In this document: piece by piece, positions 1 through 7,400 of the stretch
Numbering within the stretch: position 1 is the stretch's first letter
Layout: each line of letters starts with the position of its first letter
From: CAADGY01 sp900696665
GTDB lineage: Bacteria; Acidobacteriota; Terriglobia; Bryobacterales; Bryobacteraceae
Reading direction: 5' to 3'
DNA length: 38,277 nucleotides
NCBI GenBank assembly: GCA_035063885.1
Contig: JAPSFM010000040.1
Location: 1 to 38,277, forward strand
The notes under the pieces: generated by a model
Told to the model about the DNA's origin: nothing
Seen by the model: the letters and a program-made list of their open reading frames with translations, nothing else
Database searches by the model: none
Program-made: the position numbers and the translations under genes

Positions 1-356
1 CGTAGCTGAACAGATCGTGCTGCTGAAGGTCTTCACCGCGCATACAGGTGAAGACGACGCAAACATTCCAGACGTGACATGTTTCGGTCTGTCCGACTTA
101 GAATTTCAGCAGCCTGTTAGAAGCCACCCATGACCCTGACAAACGACGCGACCAAGCGAGGCGAACCTTGGAGTGCCAGACCTGATAAGAGGCAATCAAA
201 TTGGGAGCAACTCTCTGACTTGGCTGGATTACGACCCGGCAGACCGCGAATCGGTCCCGGCTGCCGCCGGGGCACGGAAGCATTTTCTGCGCAACTTGCA
301 TAGAGCTGTAGGTCCGACCCGAATAGGCCAAATGCTCCAGCCAAGCCAGCAGGACG
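1..356. other. Left-edge region without a confident gene
   Basis: No open frame here shows a recognisable domain, a good ribosome binding site or convincing composition. Two overlapping leftward frames of about 75 codons exist (98-331 and 117-344). One of them, read back to about 370 without a start, contains a plausible helical stretch (DVLLAWLEHLAYSG), so a decayed gene is possible. No copy of the tRNA-Ser 3' end was found here, so I cannot place the left border of the mobile element. Confidence 0.4.
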
Positions 357-557
357 TCAGTGTAATCCGTGCCAAAAGACCTGCGAGGCCCTCGACACGA
401 AGCTCGTCAGACCGCCAGGGTACGCCTCACCGATCAGGAGAAGCAGTACTCCCACCGGGATCGAGAGGGTAAGCAGCAGACCGACGAGCGCGGAGCCGCG
501 CCCGCAGAGTCCTTTAACGACATGGAACGTGATCAGGAAATCGGTCAAGCTCCGCAC
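357..557 (-). CDS. Small predicted membrane protein downstream of traM
   Basis: A 66-residue frame starts at GTG 12 nt after the traM stop, on the same strand, so it could be the fourth gene of the traK-traL-traM operon. It has one long hydrophobic segment (about residues 24-42, rich in Leu, Val, Ile and Gly) that should span the membrane once. The upstream sequence gives only a weak ribosome site (GGTGA). I do not recognise the family. RP4 TraM also carries membrane-like character, so another small membrane protein beside it would fit a transfer operon. It could equally be a chance frame: the evidence is position and hydrophobicity only. Confidence 0.4.
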   Translation of the reverse strand: MRSLTDFLITFHVVKGLCGRGSALVGLLLTLSIPVGVLLLLIGEAYPGGLTSFVSRASQVFWHGLH

Positions 558-569
558 GATTTCACCGTC

Positions 570-989
570 TTACCACCCCAGCCGTCCAACGATTATACCG
601 GCACCGAAGAGCAGCGTCCCGACCATCAGACCGACCGTAATCCACATCCACATTGCCACCCTCGACTGGGCCCGGTAGACGGCATCCACGATCGCTCGCG
701 CCTTGAGACCGGCACCCTCAATGTCCAATTCGAGCCCTCGCCGAACCGAACTCGCTGCGTACTCCGCGGCTTCCTTCAACGCCGCCGAGGCATCACCGGG
801 GAGATTCACGCTCACGTTCTCCAGGTGGGCGGAAACGCTTCGCAGTTCGTCGAGCATTTCCTGTGCCAGGGCGTCTAACAAAACGGCGTTTGCACTCAAT
901 GCGACCATCAAGGGATCGCCCTCCTCCACAAGCACGCCGTGCCTGGCGGCAACCTCGCCAACGATCTTCTTGACATCGATCTGCCTCAC
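570..989 (-). CDS. traM: TraM-like conjugal transfer protein (IncP type)
   Basis: This 139-residue protein resembles the IncP TraM family (RP4 TraM is about 145 residues), which aids conjugative DNA transfer in an unclear way. The N-terminal part is soluble and mixed-charge and includes EEGDPLMVALSANAVLLD. The middle is helical and likely coiled, and the C-terminus has one transmembrane helix (about residues 113-134, MWMWITVGLMVGTLLFGAGII). The start is GTG and its first bases overlap the traL stop (GTGA), so the two are probably translationally coupled. The gene order traK-traL-traM leading away from an oriT-like interval matches RP4 and is the main support for the name. The family call from sequence alone is moderate. 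Confidence 0.68.
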   Translation of the reverse strand: MRQIDVKKIVGEVAARHGVLVEEGDPLMVALSANAVLLDALAQEMLDELRSVSAHLENVSVNLPGDASAALKEAAEYAASSVRRGLELDIEGAGLKARAIVDAVYRAQSRVAMWMWITVGLMVGTLLFGAGIIVGRLGW

Positions 990-1744
990 GTGAACCTCAG
1001 CCCATTCAACTGCTCGAACAAATCTGCGCGCACCACTTTCAGCCGCTGCCGTGCCATGATCGAGAATTCCGGGCTGCTGATCGCTTCCCCAAAGGTGAGC
1101 TTCCGCCGGAGCATTTCCTCCATGTCGCGGCCGAAAGTGTCCACACTACGCTTCGGAATCGCTACCGTCCCGGCGACTTTCTCCTCGTTGTCCCGAAAAA
1201 CCCGCATGTCAATGAATCGCTTGCCGTCGTCCTGGACCGGGCCGAAGTACTCGTTTACCCAGACAATCACGTTTCGGTCTGGGGTGGTCTTCGCCAGTTC
1301 TCCGAAGCCGCTCAGCGTATCGATCAGGGCCTGCCCTCCAGTGATGACGGAGTGAACATACAGCCGGCGGCCAGCCTCTCGAAGCGCATTGATCACGCTG
1401 TTCTCCAGGATGTAATGCCAGAGGGGGACGAACGTGCTTGCTCCGCTATCCACCACGAACACACCCTCCTCCGTCAACAGACGCTCCATAAGCAGATCGA
1501 ACGCCCGCGGATCAATCCGCCCTTCGCTGAGCAGCTTGAGATGGCAGACCTGCAGCGCAGAATACTGGCTAAACGTTTGATTCACCGGGTCGGTGTCAAC
1601 GCACTGCACTTCGTTGCCTTTGTCGCGAAGATATTGAGCCAGAATGGCGGCAATCAGACTCTTTCCGACGCCGCCCTTTCCCTGCAACGACAGATGCACA
1701 GCAGCAGTCGCGGTGCTGCCGGAGCTGCCTTTATCGTTTGCCAT
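986..1744 (-). CDS. traL: TraL-like ParA-type ATPase of conjugal transfer
   Basis: This is a 252-residue P-loop ATPase of the ParA/MinD class. The deviant Walker A motif GKGGVGKS is near residue 22 (LSLQGKGGVGKSLIAAILAQ), followed by the switch region CVDTDPVNQ and a Walker B-like strand (EGVFVVDSGA). RP4 TraL is a 241-residue ATPase between traK and traM, and this gene has the same position, size and fold. Its exact role in transfer is not settled in RP4. ATG 1744 is chosen because GAGGGA lies about 6 nt upstream; the TTG further upstream has no such site. The gene begins 33 bp after the traK stop and overlaps traM by 4 bp. Confidence 0.82.
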   Translation of the reverse strand: MANDKGSSGSTATAAVHLSLQGKGGVGKSLIAAILAQYLRDKGNEVQCVDTDPVNQTFSQYSALQVCHLKLLSEGRIDPRAFDLLMERLLTEEGVFVVDSGASTFVPLWHYILENSVINALREAGRRLYVHSVITGGQALIDTLSGFGELAKTTPDRNVIVWVNEYFGPVQDDGKRFIDMRVFRDNEEKVAGTVAIPKRSVDTFGRDMEEMLRRKLTFGEAISSPEFSIMARQRLKVVRADLFEQLNGLRFT

Positions 1745-1777
1745 AGCATCCCTCTCTTTCCGCAATAGCTACATTCG

Positions 1778-2173
1778 TCAAACCAGGTCCTTTTTCTTTC
1801 CGGTTCCTCCGTAGGCAAATCCCGTCGAGCGGTCGAGGCGCTCTCTGAGGTTGGCACCCGGATCAACTTCGGCGCGAGAAGCCGAGACCGGCGGCGACAC
1901 TGGTTTCTCTTTTCCCGCCTGCGGCGGCGCGGGTGCAGAAGCCGGTGTCCGACGTGGGCTGCGGCGTTGAATACGGCCGATGTACTCGGAAAGACGGTTG
2001 TATCGGATATCTAGTCCATCGGCCTGAAGGCGCTCCCAAACAGCTTTGAGCGTGTGGCCGGCCTGCAACGCTTCGTCGATGTGCGGCCACGCCGCTCTGA
2101 TCTGTCCCATTTTGGTGCTCGGCCGTTCGTTGAGAAGTTGTCTGAGGTGTGGCAGAAACGGTGGGAGCTCCAT
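1778..2173 (-). CDS. traK: TraK-like oriT-binding protein
   Basis: This 131-residue protein matches the outline of RP4 TraK (134 residues), which binds and bends the oriT region to form the relaxosome. The N-terminal half has a helical DNA-binding-like region with the pattern G-x-I-x-x-x-W-P-x-I-x-x-A-L-x-x-G and then KAVWERLQADGLDIRYNRLS. The middle is a Pro/Ala/Arg-rich linker. The C-terminus ends FAYGGTGKKKDLV, like the conserved acidic-Leu-Ile/Val tail of TraK proteins. It is the first gene of the leftward operon and lies directly beside the oriT-like interval with its phased repeats. The start ATG has only a weak ribosome site (TAGGT). Confidence 0.72.
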   Translation of the reverse strand: MELPPFLPHLRQLLNERPSTKMGQIRAAWPHIDEALQAGHTLKAVWERLQADGLDIRYNRLSEYIGRIQRRSPRRTPASAPAPPQAGKEKPVSPPVSASRAEVDPGANLRERLDRSTGFAYGGTGKKKDLV

Positions 2174-2199
2174 AGCGTTACCTACATAACACGGTTAAC

Positions 2200-2209
2200 A
2201 CCGCACGGT
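2200..2209. promoter_or_regulatory. Operator-like palindrome in the traK promoter
   Basis: The sequence ACCGCACGGT (ACCGTGCGGT on the traK strand) lies 3 bp past the -10 box of the traK promoter and 27 bp before the traK start. On the traK strand it continues into GTT, as the traJ copy does. Two more copies precede the traJ and ardC operons. Confidence 0.6.
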
Positions 2210-2212
2210 AAT

Positions 2213-2241
2213 AGAATAGGCGAAAGGTCCGCGCAAATCAA
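2213..2241 (-). promoter_or_regulatory. Predicted sigma70-type promoter of traK-traL-traM
   Basis: On the minus strand TTGATT (2241-2236) is separated by 17 bp from TATTCT (2218-2213). The spacing is ideal and the boxes are close to consensus. The operator palindrome at 2200-2209 falls at the expected start of transcription, so a bound regulator should block this promoter. Confidence 0.6.
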
Positions 2242-2249
2242 CGGTTCTG

Positions 2250-2329
2250 TCCGCAAATGTCCGCTCCGTGGGCCAGCTCTGGCCTGAAGTCCGCAAAGAT
2301 CCGCAGCAGTCCGCAACAGCCCGCAGTCC
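2250..2329. repeat. Helically phased 10-bp repeats (TCCGC...)
   Basis: Units beginning TCCGC (last unit CCCGC) start at 2250, 2260, 2290, 2300, 2310 and 2320, and the two units between (2270, 2280) keep the same 10-bp register in degenerate form. Examples are TCCGCAAATG, TCCGCAAAGA and TCCGCAACAG. An off-register copy starts at 2228. A spacing of one helical turn puts every site on one DNA face, as expected for a protein that coats or bends oriT. TraK is the obvious candidate. Confidence 0.7.
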
Positions 2330-2412
2330 GAGACAACAAACGGGCTGTGCTCGGAAAAAGCCGTAGTGGAACATAAAGGAAGTGTCGGACATGCGGGTGC
2401 TTGCGATTTCGC

Positions 2413-2441
2413 TTGACGTTTTTTCTTGAGAGATTTAGACT
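2413..2441 (+). promoter_or_regulatory. Predicted sigma70-type promoter of traJ and the relaxase gene
   Basis: TTGACG (2413-2418), a 17-bp spacer, then TAGACT (2436-2441). Transcription should start near 2448, just before the perfect palindrome ACCGTACGGT at 2453-2462. Confidence 0.65.
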
Positions 2442-2452
2442 GTGGGACATAT

Positions 2453-2462
2453 ACCGTACGGT
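2453..2462. promoter_or_regulatory. Operator-like palindrome in the traJ leader
   Basis: ACCGTACGGT is a perfect 10-bp palindrome about 5 bp after the predicted traJ transcription start, and is followed by GTT. It matches the sites in front of traK (2200) and the ardC operon (8282). It may be a repressor site for the transfer genes. Alternatively it is the oriT site bound by TraJ itself. Confidence 0.6.
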
Positions 2463-2487
2463 GTTCGGCGGTTGTTCGACGCCGAAC
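2463..2487 (+). promoter_or_regulatory. Hairpin in the traJ leader
   Basis: GTTCGGCG and CGCCGAAC form an 8-bp stem around a 9-nt loop, ending 12 nt before the traJ ATG and just ahead of the ribosome site (GGGAG). It could modulate traJ translation, or be a structured part of oriT. There is no T-run, so it is not a terminator. Confidence 0.5.
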
Positions 2488-2499
2488 CGGGAGTTTTTC

Positions 2500-2910
2500 A
2501 TGCCCAGAATCGCCATTCGCGTCCCTGATGCCCTTTTCAAACAACTTCAGACTGAGGCCGAACAGCGCGGCTTCGAATCCGCCAGTGCCTTCGTCCGTCA
2601 CGCAATCCAAACCGAGCTCCAGCACGGCGAATCCGTGGTAGCCCAAGTGGAGGAGCGGATCGCCGGGACGATGGACCGGCTGGCAAAGGAGGTCCGCGCG
2701 CTCCACACCGCACAGCTCGCCACGTTCGCCTTAGTGGATTCACTTGTGAAAATGTTCCTGACGTGCGTACCGGAGCCGCCCAATGACGCGCTGGCCCCCG
2801 CCAAAGCCCGCGCGAAACGCCGTTACGAGAAATTCCTACTCTCAGTGGCTCAAGGCATGTGCGGCGAATCTCGGGGAGCGCTAAAGGAGCTGAGCCGTGT
2901 CGATAGTTGA
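2500..2910 (+). CDS. traJ: TraJ-like ribbon-helix-helix relaxosome protein
   Basis: This 136-residue protein starts with a ribbon-helix-helix DNA-binding domain: a basic strand (PRIAIRVP) and two helices (DALFKQLQTEAEQRG and SASAFVRHAIQTEL, residues 8-41), then a long helical region. RP4 TraJ (about 123 residues) binds beside the nick site and recruits the relaxase. This gene sits in the same place, between the oriT-like interval and the relaxase gene. ATG 2500 is preferred over the upstream frame start at 2401 because the RHH domain begins there, GGGAG lies 6 nt upstream, and 2401 is ahead of the promoter. It overlaps the relaxase gene by 14 bp. Confidence 0.78.
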   Translation: MPRIAIRVPDALFKQLQTEAEQRGFESASAFVRHAIQTELQHGESVVAQVEERIAGTMDRLAKEVRALHTAQLATFALVDSLVKMFLTCVPEPPNDALAPAKARAKRRYEKFLLSVAQGMCGESRGALKELSRVDS

Positions 2911-4333
2911 GGCTGACCGCCCGTTCCGGCTTCGCCCGCGGGCACCGAAGCGAACCGACGACAATTCGCGGCTCTGGCCGACCGCGCTACGCCGAGTACT
3001 CCAACTCGTGCAGAACACGCGCAAGGCGGGTCGCGGCCGGCTTCAGAGCCCGCTAAACGGCGAAATGGCCGGGCGGGGTGCCAGGCCGTTCATACAGCGC
3101 TGCGCAGTAAGGGTCATGTATTCGACGAACCGGACCCGCGGCCAGTGGGCGGCTCACGGCCGCTACGTCGCTCGCGAGAGCGCCGCCGGGGAAGGGCCTG
3201 AGTCGAGCCGCGGATTCGACGCCAGGTCCGACGAAGTCGATATCGCACAGACCGCAGCGGGCTGGCAGAATGCCGGCGACCCGCGCATATTCAAGCTAAT
3301 CATCTCGCCGGAATTTGGCCATCGGTTGGACCTGAAGGACCTAAGCCGCCAGCTCATTCGGAGAATGGAGCGCGATTTGGACCTCCCGTTGGAATGGGTA
3401 GCCGTGGCCCACTTCAACACGGAACATCCCCACGCCCACGTTCTGCTACGAGGCAGCGCAGCCGGCCAGGAGGTTCGGTTAGCTCCGCAATACATCAAAG
3501 TCGGAATCCGCAAGCACGCCGAGGACTTATGCACAGCACAACTCGGATACCGGACCGAGGCAGACCGAGCCGAAGCGCGGGCGCGCGAAGTCGATCAGCC
3601 CCGATTCACGTCGCTGGATTTCGTGCTGCGGCGCCAGAGTACTCCCGAGAACGACAGCTCAGCAAGCCCGGAACACTTCATCGCGGCAATCAGCGGGGAC
3701 GACGCACTCTTGGCGAATCGCCTCCGTGTCTTGCGGTCGATGGGGCTCGCTGAGCCAATTGATCGACGCCGCTGGCAGGTGAGGAAGGATTTCGAAGCCG
3801 TTTTGCGATCGATGAAGAAAACCGCTGACCGGCAGCAGATGCTCGCGAGCTGCGCGGCTCTCATTTCCGATGAGCGACTGCCGATGGTGCTGACGCCGGT
3901 TTCGCGGATTACTTCACTGGAGGGGCGCGTGGTTGGGCACGTACTGGATGACACGACCGGACGCGCTCACATGGTCCTAGAAGGGACGGACTCCAAGATC
4001 CATTTCATTCCTCACGATTCTGCGATAGAATCCGCCCGGCAGAAAAGACTCTTGCGGCCAAACAACTTCGTGGAACTGTCATCAGCCGGCGTAGGTGGTA
4101 GAGGTCGTCTCGTCATCGAGGATCTCGGGAGCGCCGAGGATTACCTGAGCAGCATGCGGTTCGCCATGAAGGCACGGCGCATGGTGCAGCAAGGCATCCT
4201 TCCCTCTGAGGGCGGCTGGGGCGGTTGGCTCGGTAAACATGACCGCGCCGTTTGCTCTACCGCGATATCGATTTCAAACGACGCAATGGGTGGCCGGCCC
4301 TCGCGTGCGACCGAGCCGTCCAGGGCCGGATGA
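2897..4333 (+). CDS. traI: MOBP-type relaxase (VirD2-like, DUF3363-like)
   Basis: This is a 478-residue relaxase, the enzyme that nicks oriT and stays attached to the transferred strand. An N-terminal basic leader is followed by a conserved segment with HGRYVARE (about residue 92) and ERDLDLPLEWVAVAHFN. The metal-binding motif III is HFNTEHPHAH (residues 172-181), with three histidines at 177, 179 and 181. Downstream, RLAPQYIKVGIRKHAEDLCTAQLGYR and a beta-rich region (about 330-410) resemble relaxases carrying a DUF3363 C-terminus. The start is GTG with AAGGAG 7 nt upstream, and it overlaps traJ. The protein is shorter than usual for this group (about 600), and its last 30 residues look unlike the family, so the C-terminus may be truncated or frameshifted. 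Confidence 0.85.
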   Translation: MSIVEADRPFRLRPRAPKRTDDNSRLWPTALRRVLQLVQNTRKAGRGRLQSPLNGEMAGRGARPFIQRCAVRVMYSTNRTRGQWAAHGRYVARESAAGEGPESSRGFDARSDEVDIAQTAAGWQNAGDPRIFKLIISPEFGHRLDLKDLSRQLIRRMERDLDLPLEWVAVAHFNTEHPHAHVLLRGSAAGQEVRLAPQYIKVGIRKHAEDLCTAQLGYRTEADRAEARAREVDQPRFTSLDFVLRRQSTPENDSSASPEHFIAAISGDDALLANRLRVLRSMGLAEPIDRRRWQVRKDFEAVLRSMKKTADRQQMLASCAALISDERLPMVLTPVSRITSLEGRVVGHVLDDTTGRAHMVLEGTDSKIHFIPHDSAIESARQKRLLRPNNFVELSSAGVGGRGRLVIEDLGSAEDYLSSMRFAMKARRMVQQGILPSEGGWGGWLGKHDRAVCSTAISISNDAMGGRPSRATEPSRAG

Positions 4334-4661
4334 TCGCCCAACTGTGCTTTAAATCGCGTCACCTTGAGGGTCGAGGGAACGCGCCCAGGAGCTGGAGGAG
4401 CGGGTGGTGATCCGACAGATCGACATACTGAGCCACGCATGGAAGAGGTTCGTCCGAGCAGACAGTCTCCAGAGTCGAGATGGCGTGGATCTGGTCTATG
4501 GTTCAAAGCGCGTTTGCAGGGAGCAATCTCGCGCCTCTAGAATATCGACCCCGACTACGGCCCAGTTTCACACGAGCCGCGCCGGTGCCGTCCTTTGTTC
4601 CACTGTCGTCAGTTTGTCGACCTATAATCGTACTTGCCGTATTTAGGAGATTCGTGTACTG
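4334..4661. other. Intergenic region between relaxase and cargo
   Basis: This 328-bp stretch has no convincing gene. A rightward frame at 4404-4646 has no recognisable domain and a poor start. Near the right end is a perfect TATAAT and a ribosome site that serve the next gene. The region may contain decayed 3' relaxase sequence, but I could not show an in-frame continuation. Confidence 0.5.
4623..4649 (+). promoter_or_regulatory. Predicted -10 box and ribosome site for the TrlF-like gene
   Basis: A perfect TATAAT lies at 4623-4628 but no clear -35 box is at the right distance. AGGAG is at 4645-4649, 12 nt before TTG 4662. No copy of the ACCG(T/C)(A/G)CGGT operator is present, so this cargo gene is probably regulated independently of the transfer operons. 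Confidence 0.45.
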
Positions 4662-7364
4662 TTGTGCCGACGAAGCGACATGAGCACAGTCTGCGATGAG
4701 ATAGCGGCACTACCCTGCGGTGCCCGGTTCCTGCGGGCGGATCTCCATATCCATTCGTTTGGCGCCTCCCACGATGTGAAGGATACGAGCATGACGCCCG
4801 CAGCGATCGTGGACACGGCGGTTTCTGAAGGGTTGGGTTTGATTGCCCTGACTGACCACAATGAGATCTGCAACGTACTGACCGCCCTCAAAGCGGCCGA
4901 CGGCAAGCCGGTCCTGGTGGTACCGGGCGTGGAGTTGTCCACGCCAGAAGGGCATCTGCTGGTCTATTTCGCCGATTACGAGTCCCTGTCAAATTTCCAC
5001 GGCAAGCTGGACTTTGCCGATCGAGGCACGCAGACTTCCCGCTGCCAAACGGCTCTTTTGGAGTGCCTGAAACGGATCGACCTCGCGAGAGGTTTTGCGG
5101 TACTTGCGCATGTCGATGCGGAGGCCGGTCTGGAAGACAGGCTCCCGGGGTATCCGCCCCACAAGGGAGACATCATCTCCCATCCAGCGCTTCTGGGGAT
5201 TGAACTGCAATCAGCTGACTCGATCATACTGTATTCCCGTTTTGACGAGGATCCGGAACGTCGCAAGCTCGCACTGCAACGAACGACGGCGCTCGGGCTT
5301 GGTGTGCAACAGTCGTTGGCGCGTGTCCTCTTCTCCGACTCGCATTCGCTGTCCGCGCTCGGAAAGAACGCGAAAGGGCTGCGCCGTCTAACTCGTATCA
5401 AGATGGACGGTCCGTCGTTTGCCGGATTGCGGGTCGCCCTGCAGGACGGTGACGCGCGCATACGCCTGGAGGACGATGTACCGCAGTCTGTAGCCCGTAT
5501 CATGGGAATCAAGCTGGAGTGCGGGTTCTTGGACGGTTTGACCGTGCACTTCAGTAGAAACCTCAATTGCATCATCGGCGGGCGAGGAGCGGGCAAATCG
5601 ACGGCGTTTGAAGCCGTCCGCTGCATCGCTCCGGTTGCCAGCGCCAGCAAGCTGGTGGATTGCGAAATCTGGCCGGACACGCTGCACCTGGTGTGGGTGG
5701 ATGAAGTCGGCCACCAGACCCACCTGCGCCGACCCATCAACGAGAGCCTACAGAACCTCACCGACCCCGATATCGGTGCGGTCGTCTTCCCGATCGAATC
5801 GTACGGACAGAATGAGACCGCACAAACCAGTGTCAAGGCCCAAAGCGATCCGGCGGCGCTGCTGGAGTATCTCGATCAGTTCGTCCGGTTGGAGGATCTT
5901 AAGGCGGAGGAGGAGAAGATCCGCTCCGACCTGCTGGAGAACCAAACGAATCTGGAGAAAGCGACGCAGCAGGTCGCGCGAATCCCTGAGTTCAAGAAAC
6001 TGCTGGCCACCGTCCAGCAGCAGCTGAAGACCCTGGAATCCGCAAACGCACGGGAGATTGTCGGGCTGGAACGGAAGGTCGCCGAGGAACGGACCTTGCG
6101 CGAGAGTATCGAAGCCCAGGTCGGCACGCTGGCAGGCCATATCAAAAAGTCGTCCATCACTACCGTTTTGGCGGCAGTCGAAAGTACCGGCAAGCCGGAG
6201 GACATGAAGGTCGGTGCCGGAGAGCTTAAGCAGATATTGGAACTAACCGCGGGACTTCAGGCAAGCGCCAAAGCTGCTGAATCACAGCTCACGGCCGAAA
6301 CCCAGACATTTCAGACCAAGGTAAAGGCCCTGCTGACGCAGTGGAAAGCCAGAGAGCAGGCCGTCCTGACCGAGATCGACACCAAGCGCAAGGAACTGCT
6401 CGCCAAGGGCGTCCGCCTAGATCTCCAGTACATCAAGAAGTTGGCGGCTGATGAGGCGTCTCACAAGGAATCTCTGAAGAATCTCGCCACCTGGGAAACG
6501 CACCTGAAGGAGTTGCAGAAGGCCAGAAGCGAGCTGCTGGCGAGGCGCCAGAAGATCAGGACCCAGATTTACACGAGGCGCCACGCCTATGCAATCAAGG
6601 CCAATGCGGCCCTTCGAAAGGCGCTCGCCGATCTGAACGTGACCGTCAAGTTTCTGGAGAGCGCATCCTCGCCGGAGGCCGAAGAGATCATCCAGCAGGC
6701 CACGGGATGGCGGACGTCTCAGGTCCCCCGCGCGGCCCTGATCGTCGAGCAGTTGACGGTCCCGAAGCTTCTCGATGCGATCCGGAAGAACGATCCTGGG
6801 CCGATCATCCAGGTGACCGGCAAGGACGGCAATGCGGTATTCAACAAATCCGATGCTCTGGAGCTCCTGCGGATGCTGAATGTTTCGCCCGTGCCCTTTC
6901 GTCTTCAGCGCTGCTTGCTTGATGATCTGCCCCGGATCACGATCACCAGGACACTGAACACAGGCGGCAAGGTTCAGGTCATCTCGCGGGACTTCGCGAA
7001 GCTATCGCTGGGGCAGCAGCAGTCCATCTTACTCGCGTTGATGCTCTCCTCCAACAGTCAGTCGCCTCTCATTATCGATCAGCCGGAGGACAATCTCGAC
7101 AGTGAGTTCATCTTCCATTCGCTGGTTCCCGTGCTGCGTGCCGCCAAGGAACGGCGGCAGATCATCGTGGTGACGCACAATCCTAACATCGCGGTGCTCG
7201 GGGATGCAGAGCAGATCATCGCGCTGAAAAGCACGAACGAAAAGGGTGCCATGGTGGCCCGCGGGTCGATCGACGACCCAAATACACGAAAGATGGTCTG
7301 CCGGATTCTGGAGGGCGCGGAAGAGGCGTTCAAAAAGCGAGCCAGGATGTACGGAATCACGTAA
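4662..7364 (+). CDS. PHP phosphoesterase-SMC-type ATPase fusion (TrlF-like)
   Basis: This 900-residue protein has two parts. The N-terminal PHP domain (about 22-270) keeps all the expected metal-ligand motifs: DLHIHS (27-32), LTDHNE, GVELSTPEGH, VLAHVDAE and FSDSHS. An ATPase of the SMC/Rad50/ABC type follows: Walker A GGRGAGKST, a long coiled-coil region, signature SLGQQQS, Walker B LIIDQPEDNLD and H-loop VVTHNPN. PHP domains hydrolyse phosphoesters, and SMC-type heads act on DNA ends or sense nucleic acids. The layout resembles proteins annotated as TrlF-family AAA-like ATPases, often seen in accessory and defence regions; function here is inferred. TTG 4662 has AGGAG 12 nt upstream; ATG 4680 is the alternative start. 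The next gene is convergent. Confidence 0.8.
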   Translation: MCRRSDMSTVCDEIAALPCGARFLRADLHIHSFGASHDVKDTSMTPAAIVDTAVSEGLGLIALTDHNEICNVLTALKAADGKPVLVVPGVELSTPEGHLLVYFADYESLSNFHGKLDFADRGTQTSRCQTALLECLKRIDLARGFAVLAHVDAEAGLEDRLPGYPPHKGDIISHPALLGIELQSADSIILYSRFDEDPERRKLALQRTTALGLGVQQSLARVLFSDSHSLSALGKNAKGLRRLTRIKMDGPSFAGLRVALQDGDARIRLEDDVPQSVARIMGIKLECGFLDGLTVHFSRNLNCIIGGRGAGKSTAFEAVRCIAPVASASKLVDCEIWPDTLHLVWVDEVGHQTHLRRPINESLQNLTDPDIGAVVFPIESYGQNETAQTSVKAQSDPAALLEYLDQFVRLEDLKAEEEKIRSDLLENQTNLEKATQQVARIPEFKKLLATVQQQLKTLESANAREIVGLERKVAEERTLRESIEAQVGTLAGHIKKSSITTVLAAVESTGKPEDMKVGAGELKQILELTAGLQASAKAAESQLTAETQTFQTKVKALLTQWKAREQAVLTEIDTKRKELLAKGVRLDLQYIKKLAADEASHKESLKNLATWETHLKELQKARSELLARRQKIRTQIYTRRHAYAIKANAALRKALADLNVTVKFLESASSPEAEEIIQQATGWRTSQVPRAALIVEQLTVPKLLDAIRKNDPGPIIQVTGKDGNAVFNKSDALELLRMLNVSPVPFRLQRCLLDDLPRITITRTLNTGGKVQVISRDFAKLSLGQQQSILLALMLSSNSQSPLIIDQPEDNLDSEFIFHSLVPVLRAAKERRQIIVVTHNPNIAVLGDAEQIIALKSTNEKGAMVARGSIDDPNTRKMVCRILEGAEEAFKKRARMYGIT

Positions 7365-7400
7365 TGCTAGCGCCGGACACGCTCGAAGCGGGCAGCCACA

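Larger units (their letters stand above)
2174..2499. other. Probable origin-of-transfer (oriT) region with divergent promoters
   Basis: This 326-bp gap separates the divergent traK and traJ genes, the position of oriT in RP4. It holds the two divergent promoters, two copies of the ACCG(T/C)(A/G)CGGT palindrome, an array of TCCGC repeats on a 10-bp register (2250-2329), a GGCCAG-CT-CTGGCC dyad inside that array (2271-2284) and an 8-bp hairpin just before traJ (2463-2487). I looked for the IncP nick core ATCCTG on both strands and did not find it, so the nick site is not located. The oriT call rests on gene order. Confidence 0.6.

Noticed and set aside
2228..2329. CRISPR-like repeats
   Set aside because: The units are 10 bp with no spacers, and lie in a transfer interval; a phased binding-site array fits better.
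2401..2499. Upstream start for traJ
   Set aside because: It precedes the promoter and adds residues unlike RHH proteins; ATG 2500 has a ribosome site.
4976..5836. Long antisense frame inside the PHP-SMC gene
   Set aside because: The Ser/Arg-rich translation is typical of an antisense shadow, and the sense strand carries conserved motifs.
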